Origin: Nitrososphaeria archaeon
GTDB lineage: Archaea > Thermoproteota > Nitrososphaeria > JACIWG01
Reading direction: 5' to 3'
DNA: 64,000 nucleotides
Assembly (NCBI GenBank): GCA_029776065.1
Contig: JARVJP010000006.1
Location: forward strand, 1 to 64,000
Of the stretch, positions 16,629 through 24,951 are shown piece after piece. Below the pieces are notes generated by a model. The model saw nothing but the letters and a program-made list of their open reading frames with translations. It searched no databases and was not told the origin of the DNA. The position numbers and the translations under genes were made by a program. Position 1 is the first letter of the stretch. Each line of letters opens with the position of its first letter.

Positions 16629-17891
16629 GTGAAGTCCTTGTCGACCATTGTTGAGAAGATCTTAGCTAAAAAATCTGGAAAAAACAGCACTACAGCAGGA
16701 GACTTTGTTGTTGCAGATATAGATGTTGTATTCGCGCATGATGGTACAGCTCTACTGGCAATCGAATCGATGCAAGAACTAGGTATAAACAAAGTGTTTG
16801 ATCCAAATAAAGTTGTTTTCTTTATAGATCACGCTGCACCTAGCCCTTCCCCACAAATTTCAAACATACACTTAGCAATGAGAAAATTTGCTAAACAACA
16901 AGGAATAAAGTTATTCGATGTGGGGTCAGGCATCTGCCATCAAGTCTTGCCAGAAGAGGGTTATGTGAAGCCTGGTAGTGTGATCGTAGGCGCTGATTCA
17001 CATAGTGTGACCCACGGGGCTTTTAATGCCTTTGCCATTGGGGTTGGAAGCACAGACGCAGCACTTGCTATGGCTACAGGAAAACTTTGGTTTAAAGTTC
17101 CTGAGACAGTTAAGGTCATAGTTGATGGTGAACTTAGGAAATATGTTATGGCAAAAGATCTTATTCTGAATGTGTTAAGTATTATTAAAGCTGATGGGTT
17201 AACCTACGAGGCTGTTGAATATCATGGAAGCTGTATAAAAAACATGGGTGTAGATGGTAGAATGACAATTGCAAACATGGCAGTTGAAATGGGTGCAAAA
17301 GCATCTCCTATGGAGTTAAATGAACCTACGGAATTATGGTTAAAACAAAGAATTGATGTAATAGAACCTGTAAAAGCAGATAAGGATGCGAAATATTATG
17401 ATGAATTTTTCATCGACGCTTCGAAACTTGAACCATTAGTAGCCGTTCCTCCGAACGTGGACAACGTAAAACCAGTTAGAGAAGTTGAAGGCTTAGAAGT
17501 AGATCAAGTCTTCATAGGCAGTTGTACTAATGGAAGAATCGAAGACATTTTAACAGCGGTAAAGATTCTTGAAGGAAAGAAAGTGAGAGTTAGATGCGTT
17601 GTAATCCCTGCATCGAGGAGAATCTACATGGACGCGATCAAGAAGGGCTATGTAGAGAAGTTAGTTAGAGCAGGGTGCACTGTTGGCCCTCCAACTTGCG
17701 GCCCATGTATAGGAGCGCACATGGGTCTCTTAGGCGAAGGCGAAGTAGCGATATCTACTAGCAACAGAAATTTTACAGGCAGGATGGGTGCTAGTTCTTC
17801 AAAGATCTTCTTAGCAAGCGCTGCTACCGCAGCTGCGACGGCATTAGAAGGAAAATTGGTAGACCCGAGAAAATATGGTGAAAAATTATGA
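16629..17891 (+). CDS. Aconitase-superfamily hydro-lyase large subunit (LeuC/homoaconitase type)
   Basis: This is a 420-residue large subunit of the LeuC/LysT/HacA group. The [4Fe-4S] cysteines are C299 in 'FIGSCTNGR' and C357/C360 in 'TCGPCIG'. 'GADSHSVTHGAFNAFAIGVGSTD' and 'ISTSNRNFTGRMG' are the signature stretches. A GTG start directly follows the previous stop codon TAG, and the gene overlaps the small subunit by four bases (ATGA). The enzyme would interconvert 2-hydroxy and 3-hydroxy acids through dehydration and rehydration: isopropylmalate, homocitrate or citrate depending on the small subunit. The operon context with a condensing enzyme makes it the next step of that pathway. Confidence 0.85.
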   Translation: MKSLSTIVEKILAKKSGKNSTTAGDFVVADIDVVFAHDGTALLAIESMQELGINKVFDPNKVVFFIDHAAPSPSPQISNIHLAMRKFAKQQGIKLFDVGSGICHQVLPEEGYVKPGSVIVGADSHSVTHGAFNAFAIGVGSTDAALAMATGKLWFKVPETVKVIVDGELRKYVMAKDLILNVLSIIKADGLTYEAVEYHGSCIKNMGVDGRMTIANMAVEMGAKASPMELNEPTELWLKQRIDVIEPVKADKDAKYYDEFFIDASKLEPLVAVPPNVDNVKPVREVEGLEVDQVFIGSCTNGRIEDILTAVKILEGKKVRVRCVVIPASRRIYMDAIKKGYVEKLVRAGCTVGPPTCGPCIGAHMGLLGEGEVAISTSNRNFTGRMGASSSKIFLASAATAAATALEGKLVDPRKYGEKL

Positions 17892-18409
17892 AGATAACAG
17901 GAATAGCTGTAAAGCTAGGTAACCATATAAATACAGATTTAATTATTTCTGGGAAACACAAATATAGAACACAAGTTATAAGTGAACTTACAAAATATGT
18001 TTTTGAAGATTTAGATCCTAAACTAAAGGATAAACTGGCAATAGGGAGTGTCATCGTTGCAGGAAAGAACTTTGGATGTGGTTCTAGTAGGGAGCAAGCA
18101 CCAAGGGTTCTAAAAGCAGCAGGAGTAAGAGCTATAGTAGCTGAATCCTTTGCACGTATATTCTTTAGAAATTCGGTTAATGTAGGACTTCCAACAATAG
18201 TAGTTAACTTAGAGTACATAAGAAAGATTAAGGATGGTGACAGTCTAACTATAGACCTAATAGAAGGAAGAGTCTTTGATAATGAACTTGGAATTGATAC
18301 TAAAGTAAGCCCTTATCCAAAGTTCATTCTCGATATAATAAATGATGGAGGAATTGCTGAATACTACAAAAGGTTTAACGCCTTTCCTTGGGATGGGAAG
18401 TTGCTTTAA
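17888..18409 (+). CDS. Aconitase-superfamily hydro-lyase small subunit (LeuD/homoaconitase type)
   Basis: The 173-residue small subunit carries 'NHINTDLIISGKHKYRT' and the active-site loop 'GKNFGCGSSREQAP', followed by 'AGVRAIVAESFARIFFRNSVNVGLP'. In this family the loop after the DT(D) motif sets substrate range. Isopropylmalate enzymes usually show a hydrophobic residue where homoaconitases have Arg, as in YLRT. Here the aligned segment reads K-Y-R-T at residues 25-28, so R27 favours a tricarboxylate such as cis-homoaconitate or cis-aconitate. That specificity call is an inference from family knowledge. It is the last gene of the three-gene operon, and a paired operator follows. Confidence 0.84.
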   Translation: MKITGIAVKLGNHINTDLIISGKHKYRTQVISELTKYVFEDLDPKLKDKLAIGSVIVAGKNFGCGSSREQAPRVLKAAGVRAIVAESFARIFFRNSVNVGLPTIVVNLEYIRKIKDGDSLTIDLIEGRVFDNELGIDTKVSPYPKFILDIINDGGIAEYYKRFNAFPWDGKLL

Positions 18410-18427
18410 CAAAATATTTAAGTTTAT

Positions 18428-18501
18428 GGTATATTAGGTTTACCGCACACTATTAAATATAAGCCATCGTTTTTAATGGTTTAGCGTAAACCAAATATAC
18501 G
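18428..18501 (+). promoter_or_regulatory. Paired 17-bp palindromic operator A, upstream of ferritin-like gene
   Basis: Two related 17-mers are present: GGTATATTAGGTTTACC at 18428-18444 and CGTAAACCAAATATACG at 18485-18501. Each is an imperfect palindrome of the form SGTAwAN5TwTACS, and their centres are 57 bp apart. The proximal site lies about 100 bp upstream of the ATG at 18591. The same pair with the same spacing is found upstream of the genes at 28768 and 31642. The proximal site also forms GGTTTA-GCG-TAAACC with flanking bases. Probably bound by a dimeric regulator at both sites. Confidence 0.7.
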
Positions 18502-18590
18502 GTAATAACAAACTAAGCTAATGCGCTTTAGAATTAAATTACTCTTACTTCATGTAAATACTTAAATAAGCAGATTAATCATATGAAATT

Positions 18591-19070
18591 ATGTCAATCA
18601 AAGTAGATATGAAAAACATTCTAAAAGATATGGTTGGCGAAGAATATGACCTATCAAAGAAGCTAAAAGAATTAGCTGAAGAAATTAACAGTTCCGTTAT
18701 TAAATCGCTCTTAATGGTGATCGCTTTAGATTCTGAAAAACATTCCAACTTGTATTCCACCGTTATTGACCTCCTCGATGTGAGCAGAAGAATGGTTCCA
18801 GAAAGTGATATCGAAAGAATAGAGAGCGAAGTTGATTATCATATAAGAAATGAAGCAAGGCACTTCGATGAAGTGAAAAAGATCATGGATTCCACAGAAG
18901 ACTTTAGAATAAAGTTTCTTTTAGAACTCATTCTTGAAGATGAAGCCAAACATCACAGAATATTTAAGGAGTTAAAGAACGCTATAATGTCAAAGGAAGC
19001 CCTAACGGAGGACATTGTATGGGACATGGTATGGAAAGACGCAGTTTTTCATGGTGGACCTGGTGGCTAA
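18591..19070 (+). CDS. Ferritin-like / rubrerythrin-like four-helix protein
   Basis: This 159-residue all-helical protein has repeated carboxylate-histidine motifs: 'GEEYDLSKKLKELAEEI' in helix 1, 'VIALDSEKHSNLYSTVIDLL' in helix 2, 'YHIRNEARHFDEVKKIM' in helix 3 and 'LLELILEDEAKHHRIFKELK' in helix 4. This is the di-metal ferritin-like arrangement seen in many small archaeal rubrerythrin relatives. There is no rubredoxin domain. Likely roles are peroxide, iron or oxygen handling; none is proven. The ATG at 18591 lies about 27 nt from a TATA-like TACTTAAATAAG, so it may be leaderless. Operator pair A precedes it. A second, related protein lies at 31787-32311. Confidence 0.75.
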   Translation: MSIKVDMKNILKDMVGEEYDLSKKLKELAEEINSSVIKSLLMVIALDSEKHSNLYSTVIDLLDVSRRMVPESDIERIESEVDYHIRNEARHFDEVKKIMDSTEDFRIKFLLELILEDEAKHHRIFKELKNAIMSKEALTEDIVWDMVWKDAVFHGGPGG

Positions 19071-19131
19071 GAAGTTAATTTCTATAATACCTTAATAGAA
19101 GTATTTATTATACGGTAATATATCGCATAAG

Positions 19132-20358
19132 ATGATGGCAGCAACAAACGAAGCTAATGAGGAAACAGAGAGTAAAAAGGGCAATAAATGCTTAGCTTCT
19201 AGAAGGTTTACAACAGATAGCATTCATGGCCACGAATACTATGATCTAAAATTAGGTCTTTTCAAAGTCCCTATCTATATGACTGCAGTATGGGAGCAAT
19301 TTGATAAAAACACCGGGGAACCTAGAAGAACAGATAGAAACTTAGATTTAAAGTATTCAAGAGAGGAAAATATTACAGTTAACTCGCTTGAGAAGGCTTT
19401 AAGTAAATTAGAAAAAGCCGAAGACTCACTTGCCTTTAATAGTGGAATGTCCGCATTATCTGCAGTATACCTTGCAACATTAAAAGTTAATGACACTATC
19501 TTGATTTCAAAAGAAAGTTATGGGACGACGCAGCAATTAGCTAGCCATATGGAGAAGTTCGGTATTAAAACCATCTTAGCAGGACCAGAGACAGAGGAAT
19601 TAATAGAATCAATAAATGATAGCGTTAAACTAGTTATAGTAGAAACGATAACAAACCCTCTTTTAAAGGTTATCGATGTAGCTGCTGTAGCTAAAAGATG
19701 CACTGAAGTTGGATCAAAACTTGTTGTAGACAACACCTTCGCATCCCCTGTTATATTTAGACCACAGGAGTATGGTGCTTCAATGACGCTGCACAGCTTA
19801 ACCAAATACATCGCAGGGCATAATGACGTAATCGGAGGATCTGTCACAAGTAATAAGGAAACAATAAAAGATCTTTGGGATTGGAGAAGAAAGTTAGGTA
19901 ATATAATGAACCCGTTTGAAGCCTTTTTGATCATTAGAAGTTTGCCGACTTTAAAGTTAAGATTCACACAACAGTCTAAAACAGCAAAAATACTTGCAGA
20001 ATTTTTAGAAGATAATTCTAAAATCAAAGAAGTTTATTACCCTGGTCTTAACAGTAGCCCTTATCGTTCAATTGCTGATAGAATCTTTTCTGAAAGAATG
20101 TATGGAGGCGTATTAAGCTTCAAATTGAGGGAGGGAAAGGAGGGTGTATTTAAATTCTTTAAGGAAACCAAGATCATAAAGTCTTCCCCGAGTTTAGGAG
20201 GCACTGAGTCACTGGCTACGTCTCCTGTTTTAAGTGCTGCATCCACAATGGCTCCAGAAGTTCAGAAAGAGCTTGGTATCACAGAGGATCTTATACGATT
20301 ATCTGTTGGGCTTGAAGATGTCGAAGACCTTAAAGAGGACATCGAACAAGCATTATAA
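19132..20358 (+). CDS. PLP-dependent trans-sulfuration enzyme (cystathionine gamma-synthase/lyase family)
   Basis: The 408-residue protein is a Cys/Met metabolism PLP enzyme. PLP-binding features are 'AFNSGMSALSAVYLATL', 'VDNTFASPVIFRPQEYGASMTLHSLTKYIAGHNDVIGG', with the Schiff-base lysine in SLTKY, and the substrate-binding C-terminal 'SSPSLGGTESLATSP' and 'LIRLSVGLEDVEDLKEDIEQAL'. These place it among cystathionine gamma-lyase, cystathionine gamma-synthase, methionine gamma-lyase and O-acetylhomoserine sulfhydrylases; length and motif do not separate them. Two consecutive ATG codons stand at the start. It is followed by the his operon leader. Confidence 0.85.
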   Translation: MMAATNEANEETESKKGNKCLASRRFTTDSIHGHEYYDLKLGLFKVPIYMTAVWEQFDKNTGEPRRTDRNLDLKYSREENITVNSLEKALSKLEKAEDSLAFNSGMSALSAVYLATLKVNDTILISKESYGTTQQLASHMEKFGIKTILAGPETEELIESINDSVKLVIVETITNPLLKVIDVAAVAKRCTEVGSKLVVDNTFASPVIFRPQEYGASMTLHSLTKYIAGHNDVIGGSVTSNKETIKDLWDWRRKLGNIMNPFEAFLIIRSLPTLKLRFTQQSKTAKILAEFLEDNSKIKEVYYPGLNSSPYRSIADRIFSERMYGGVLSFKLREGKEGVFKFFKETKIIKSSPSLGGTESLATSPVLSAASTMAPEVQKELGITEDLIRLSVGLEDVEDLKEDIEQAL

Positions 20359-20390
20359 AATATTTAAGCCACCAGGAAACACACATTACA

Positions 20391-20540
20391 TTTATATAGA
20401 GTATATTTATGAAGGATGAGTGGATGGTAGATGGGTGGTTTAGTTCATAATTCCATATGAACTTGGCGTAACTGATTCTTCTACTTCTAATACCACCTAC
20501 CCAAACGCCATTCATTCAAAAGAAGTTTTGGTGTATTTTA
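20391..20540 (+). promoter_or_regulatory. Promoter and structured leader of the histidine operon
   Basis: TATA element TTTATATAG at 20391-20399 starts a leader of roughly 120 nt before the TTG of hisG at 20541. Bases 20413-20438 can pair with 20493-20518 over about 20 of 26 positions including G-U pairs (outer block GGATGAGTGG with CCATTCATTC, inner block GGGTGGT with ACCACCT), leaving a loop of about 54 nt. No obvious histidine-rich leader peptide is visible. The hairpin could regulate hisG translation or transcription elongation. Confidence 0.45.
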
Positions 20541-21527
20541 TTGAGTAAAATACTATTCGCAATACCAAAGGGTTCATTAGAAAAAGCAACGTTCGATTTC
20601 TTAGAAAAAGCGTTTGTCAAAATATACGGGAGAGAGAGAAGTTATAGACCAACATCAAATGACCCTGACCTAAAGTTTAAGATCCTAAGACCACAAGAGA
20701 TACCAATATATGTTGGAGACGGCCTTTACGATGTAGGAATAACAGGTCTAGACTGGGTTCAAGAGACAAGCGCAGACGTCAAGGTTTTATTGCATCTAGA
20801 GTTTGGTGCTGCAAAATTGTTAATGGCTGTACCAAAGACTATAAACGCCAGCTCCACAAACGAATTATTAAATGTCTATAACACGTCAAAGAAGGTACTT
20901 AGAGTCTCCACAGAGTATCCTTCTCTAGTTTCAAGGTACTTCTTAGACTTGTCTGAGTATAAGCGCCTTTACCAAGAAGAGGAACCTATCATAGTCACCC
21001 CATGGGGGAAGAGAGGAAGTAATAAATGGGTTCAACTGTATCTTTCCTTTGGTGCTACTGAAGCAAAGCCACCTGAAGAAGCGGATGCGATAGCAGATAT
21101 TTCTGAGACAGGGACAACGCTTGAACAGAACGGTTTAAAGCCCATAGACGTAATAGTTAGATCACAAGCGGTATTAATTGCAAACAGATCTACTTTAAAA
21201 GATCTGGGTAAAAGGGAGAAGGTCTATGACATTATTGCACTTTTTAGAGGGGTGATAGAAAGTTCAAAGAAACTACATATCTTCTTAAACGTCAAAGAGG
21301 ATAACTTGCAATCGGTACTCTCATTTCTACCTGGTTTGAAGGGGCCTACAGTGAGTAATCTCTCAAAGCCTGGTTGGTATGCTGTGAATACTATTGTTGA
21401 TAGATCAGAGTATATTAAACTACTTCCGAAGTTACGGAAGATTGCGCAAGGGCTTGTTGTCCACGAACCTCAACTCATCATGCCTTTAGAAGATATAGCT
21501 CGAGAAGAAGAAGGTGTTCAAATATGA
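20541..21527 (+). CDS. hisG: ATP phosphoribosyltransferase (long form)
   Basis: This is a 328-residue HisG that condenses ATP with PRPP, the first step of histidine synthesis. The N-terminal half has 'LFAIPKGSLEKATFDFLEKA', 'YVGDGLYDVGITGLDW' and 'EADAIADISETGTTLEQNGLKPI', the PRPP-binding loop region. The last part, from about residue 240 ('LHIFLNVKEDNLQSVLSFLPGLKGPTVSNL' and 'WYAVNTIVDRSEYIKLLPKLRKIAQGLVV'), is the HisG_C regulatory domain that binds histidine in long-form enzymes. It starts with TTG directly after the leader and overlaps hisD by four bases. As a long form it needs no HisZ partner. Confidence 0.93.
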   Translation: MSKILFAIPKGSLEKATFDFLEKAFVKIYGRERSYRPTSNDPDLKFKILRPQEIPIYVGDGLYDVGITGLDWVQETSADVKVLLHLEFGAAKLLMAVPKTINASSTNELLNVYNTSKKVLRVSTEYPSLVSRYFLDLSEYKRLYQEEEPIIVTPWGKRGSNKWVQLYLSFGATEAKPPEEADAIADISETGTTLEQNGLKPIDVIVRSQAVLIANRSTLKDLGKREKVYDIIALFRGVIESSKKLHIFLNVKEDNLQSVLSFLPGLKGPTVSNLSKPGWYAVNTIVDRSEYIKLLPKLRKIAQGLVVHEPQLIMPLEDIAREEEGVQI

Positions 21528-22807
21528 GGGTTTTTGAATTAGAAGCATGCAACTTCAAAGAAGTTATCAGAACCATTCAATCATATGTTCGAGTCAGCGA
21601 TAAATTGGAACGCTCTGTGCAAAATATTTTACGTGATGTTAGAAAAAGAGGGGACTTCGCCCTCTTCAAATACACTAGAAGCTTTGATAAGTTCGAACTC
21701 ACTGAAAATAACATTAGAGTATCCAAGAAAGAAATTCAGGAAGCCTATGACAAAGTGAGCAGAGGAGACTTAAAGGCGTTTAAGACTCTAAAAAACAACA
21801 TAGAAAGAGTTGAAGTAAAGACTTTATGTAGATTGAAGATAAATTATACTTTTAATGGTATCCGAGTGTCCCAAGAAATTAGACCGCTAGATAGTGTTGG
21901 CTGTTATGTTCCAGGTGGCAAGGCCTCTTATCCAAGCACCCTTCTGATGACGGTCGTCCCTGCGAAAGTGGCGAAAGTACGGAGGGTTGTTGTGGTTTCT
22001 CCTCCTAAAAAAATCACCCCTGAACTTCTAGTCGCAGCGGATATAGCCGGAGTAGATGAAGTATATAGAGTTGGAGGGGCCCAAGCTATTGCAGCGCTTG
22101 CTTATGGAACGAAGAGCATATTACCTGTCCAGAAGATTGTGGGGCCTGGAAACCTCTATGTAACGATTGCTAAAAAGGTTGTCTCAAAAGATGTTGAAAT
22201 CGATATGTTAGCAGGTCCTACTGAAATACTGATCTTTGCAGATGAAAGTGCTGATCCAAGGGAGATAGCGTTGGATCTAATATCTCAAGCGGAGCATGGA
22301 CCTGATTCGGTCTGCGGTGTTGTAACCCAATCTAAGGCATTAGCAAACAATATTATAAAAGAGGTCATCCAATTTTGTAAGAGTGTGGAACGTGGTGATT
22401 TTGTTTTAAACACGATGGAGGATAATGCGTTCGTCGTAGTAACAAAGGGGATAGAGGACACTTTAAGCTTAATAAACGATTTTGCGCCGGAACATCTCGA
22501 AGTACTTTCTAGGGAACCAGAAAAGATTGTAACGAATGTATCAAACGCAGGTGTAATAGTTGTAAATACACCAAGCGTGATAACAGACTATTATTCAGGG
22601 GTTAACCATGTTCTCCCCACAAGCTGCAACGCAAAGATCAGAGGTGGGCTAACCATTCTTGATTACATGAAGGTCATTAGAATAGTTTCTGCTTCAAAGC
22701 AAGGCATGGCTAAATCCTTTCCGACGATAAGGAGACTTGCGCTTTTAGAAGGACTACCAAATCATTTAAAATCTGTCGAGTATAGGGTGAAAACGAATGT
22801 TGCTTAA
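21524..22807 (+). CDS. hisD: Histidinol dehydrogenase
   Basis: The 427-residue HisD oxidises L-histidinol to histidine in two NAD-dependent steps. Diagnostic stretches are 'VGCYVPGGKASYPSTLLMTVVPAKVA', 'GGAQAIAALAYGTKSILPVQKIVGPGNLYVT', 'AGPTEILIFADESADPREIALDLISQAEHGPDS' and 'INDFAPEHLEVL' with the zinc and catalytic histidine. The ATG overlaps the TGA of hisG (ATGA). It ends inside the start of hisC, so translation is probably coupled through all three. Length is normal for the family. Confidence 0.94.
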   Translation: MRVFELEACNFKEVIRTIQSYVRVSDKLERSVQNILRDVRKRGDFALFKYTRSFDKFELTENNIRVSKKEIQEAYDKVSRGDLKAFKTLKNNIERVEVKTLCRLKINYTFNGIRVSQEIRPLDSVGCYVPGGKASYPSTLLMTVVPAKVAKVRRVVVVSPPKKITPELLVAADIAGVDEVYRVGGAQAIAALAYGTKSILPVQKIVGPGNLYVTIAKKVVSKDVEIDMLAGPTEILIFADESADPREIALDLISQAEHGPDSVCGVVTQSKALANNIIKEVIQFCKSVERGDFVLNTMEDNAFVVVTKGIEDTLSLINDFAPEHLEVLSREPEKIVTNVSNAGVIVVNTPSVITDYYSGVNHVLPTSCNAKIRGGLTILDYMKVIRIVSASKQGMAKSFPTIRRLALLEGLPNHLKSVEYRVKTNVA

Positions 22808-23864
22808 AAAAAGCATTAGGAAAAGGCTATCCAAGTTAGAGAAAACTCAGTATTATCCATTAGAAGATACAAGGGAGATGATAGCGAGATTAAACCTTAA
22901 TGAAAATTTTGTGATAGACAAGGAAGAGATGATTCGACTTGCTAATGAAACTTTGAGAGAGGTAGACTTTAGGCTTTACCCAAACACAGAACAGGATGAG
23001 CTTATACGATGTTTATCAGAGAAGTATGGATTGAGCAAAGATTGTTTTGCACTTGGTTGTGGAGAGGATCAACTGATAGATATGTTAATCAATGTGTTTG
23101 GCCGCCGAAACAAAGTTGTCTCAATTACTCCTACTTTTCCAGTTTACCGCTATAGAACATTATTACATGGGGGGATTTTTATCGGAGTTCCTTTAAACTC
23201 CGACTTCTCTTTGAATGTGGAAAAACTGGTTAAAGAGGGTAAAGAAACAAATCTTTTGTTCATCTGTTCGCCTAATAACCCAACAGGAAATCAATTTTCA
23301 AAGAAAGTAATAGAAGAGGTCCTATCTTCTGTGGAATGTTTAGTTGTTGTCGACGAGGCTTATGTCGACTTCGCAGAATATAGTGTTTACCCTATGGTGT
23401 CCAACTATGAAAACCTAGTTGTGTTAAGAACATTTTCAAAAGCTTATGGTTTAGCTGGGTTAAGGCTAGGATATATGATTACATCTCCAAGAGTTGCTAA
23501 ACCGATAGCTACTGTAGCACAACTGACATACCCTGTAGTTAATTTCGCTTTAAAAATGGCAACCAAGCTAATACGAAATGATGACTTAGTATTAAAAGCA
23601 GTTAAACAAGTAAAAGAGGAAAGGGAGCGACTTTACAATGAATTAATACGGATGGGAATAGATGCTAAAAGGTCTCAAGCCAATTTCATATTATTTAAGT
23701 CTCCTATCAACCCGAAGCGATTCTACAACGCACTTGTTAAAAACAAGATAATTATCCGTAATTCAGGCATGTTCTTTGGAGACCACTACTTCAGAGTAAC
23801 TGTAGGAACTCGTGAACTAAATGACATGTTCATAAAGGTGGTGAAAAGAATTATTAACAAATGA
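22797..23864 (+). CDS. hisC: Histidinol-phosphate aminotransferase
   Basis: This is a 355-residue class I/II PLP aminotransferase that converts imidazole-acetol phosphate to histidinol phosphate. Marks are 'RLNLNENFV' near the start, 'LGCGEDQLIDML', 'FICSPNNPTGNQFS', 'LVVVDEAYVDFAEYS' and the PLP lysine in 'LRTFSKAYGLAGLRLGYM'. It overlaps hisD by 11 bases. It is followed after 28 bases by a HAD phosphatase gene that probably supplies the next enzymatic step. Assignment rests on the family motifs plus position in the operon. Confidence 0.92.
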   Translation: MLLKKSIRKRLSKLEKTQYYPLEDTREMIARLNLNENFVIDKEEMIRLANETLREVDFRLYPNTEQDELIRCLSEKYGLSKDCFALGCGEDQLIDMLINVFGRRNKVVSITPTFPVYRYRTLLHGGIFIGVPLNSDFSLNVEKLVKEGKETNLLFICSPNNPTGNQFSKKVIEEVLSSVECLVVVDEAYVDFAEYSVYPMVSNYENLVVLRTFSKAYGLAGLRLGYMITSPRVAKPIATVAQLTYPVVNFALKMATKLIRNDDLVLKAVKQVKEERERLYNELIRMGIDAKRSQANFILFKSPINPKRFYNALVKNKIIIRNSGMFFGDHYFRVTVGTRELNDMFIKVVKRIINK

Positions 23865-23892
23865 GTACCTCCCATTAAAGGGATTACGAGAA

Positions 23893-24951
23893 GTGCTTAT
23901 CCGAAAAACGAGTGTTAAAGACCTGTTAAATGTGAACAGGATTATCTTCGACTGCGATGGAGTTCTAGTTGAGAGTAAAAATTCTTACGACTTAGCTATC
24001 AGAGAAACCTTAAGATACATCTTTAAGCCATTAAACTTCGAAGAAATTAGCTTAAAAGAATTGGAGAATCTAAGGCTCACAGGGCTTTACAACATCGAGT
24101 GGGATACAACATTTGCACTTGCGATCTTCGTCTTCTCGCAGTTGACAAAGAAGCAGGCAAAAGCGATTCTAGAGTATTTGGGAGGAAAAGAATTTATCAA
24201 TAAAGTTGAAGAACTTGATAATTCTGGGATAGCAAGAGCATTTAATGAATTTGTGAAGGGGTTAAAGAAGGACCCTGTTGGCGACGTCGAAGAATATGCT
24301 AGAAGGCTTTGTTCAAAAAAGAATACGGTTAAAGAACTTGGGGAATTAGTAAGAATTCTAGGTAAACCAAACGAACCAAATAAGAGCTATTTAGTTAAAC
24401 TCTTTGATTCTTTATACTATGGAAATTCTTTATACACTAAAGTATATGGAACTCGCCCCCCATTGAACTTGAGTAGAGGATTCATAGAGAATGAAAAACT
24501 TTTGGTAAATGAGGACACCCTAAAGGATTTAAAAGAGCTGTTTGGAACGAAGTTCTATATTTTAACAGGTCGATCTAGAATTGGGGTAGAACATGTTTTA
24601 ATAGATTTAAAAGACTTTTTCGACTTTGACCATTCTATATTTATTGAGGATATGGTTCGGACTAAGCCTGAGGAGGCTAGGGACTTTAAGAAGCCTTCAC
24701 CAATTCCTTTACTGAATTTAGCGAATAACTCGAATTCATTATATGTAGGAGACTCAGCTGAAGATGTGATAATGAGCTTAAAAGCCAAAGAAATGTTTCA
24801 AAAGTTATATTTCATTGGGGTTACAGGTAATAAGGCAAATCCTAAACAGATGGAAGAGTTTTTGATGTCATCAGGTGCAGATGCACTTGTGGATTCAGTT
24901 AATGATTTGGTGTGCATCTTTAAATCAATCAAGAGAAGTGATATATTTTGA
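23893..24951 (+). CDS. HAD-superfamily phosphatase in the his operon (candidate histidinol-phosphatase)
   Basis: The 352-residue protein has HAD motif I in 'RIIFDCDGVLVESKNSYDLAIRETL' (D20 and D22), motif II in 'FYILTGRSRIG', the lysine in 'KPEEARDFKKPSPIPLL' and motif IV in 'LYVGDSAEDVIM'. A large helical insert of about 170 residues lies between motifs I and II, much longer than ordinary HAD caps. It sits between hisC and hisB, starts with GTG, and overlaps hisB by four bases, exactly where a histidinol-phosphatase is needed. No other phosphatase candidate is present in the operon. The step assignment is inference from context. Confidence 0.75.
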   Translation: MLIRKTSVKDLLNVNRIIFDCDGVLVESKNSYDLAIRETLRYIFKPLNFEEISLKELENLRLTGLYNIEWDTTFALAIFVFSQLTKKQAKAILEYLGGKEFINKVEELDNSGIARAFNEFVKGLKKDPVGDVEEYARRLCSKKNTVKELGELVRILGKPNEPNKSYLVKLFDSLYYGNSLYTKVYGTRPPLNLSRGFIENEKLLVNEDTLKDLKELFGTKFYILTGRSRIGVEHVLIDLKDFFDFDHSIFIEDMVRTKPEEARDFKKPSPIPLLNLANNSNSLYVGDSAEDVIMSLKAKEMFQKLYFIGVTGNKANPKQMEEFLMSSGADALVDSVNDLVCIFKSIKRSDIF

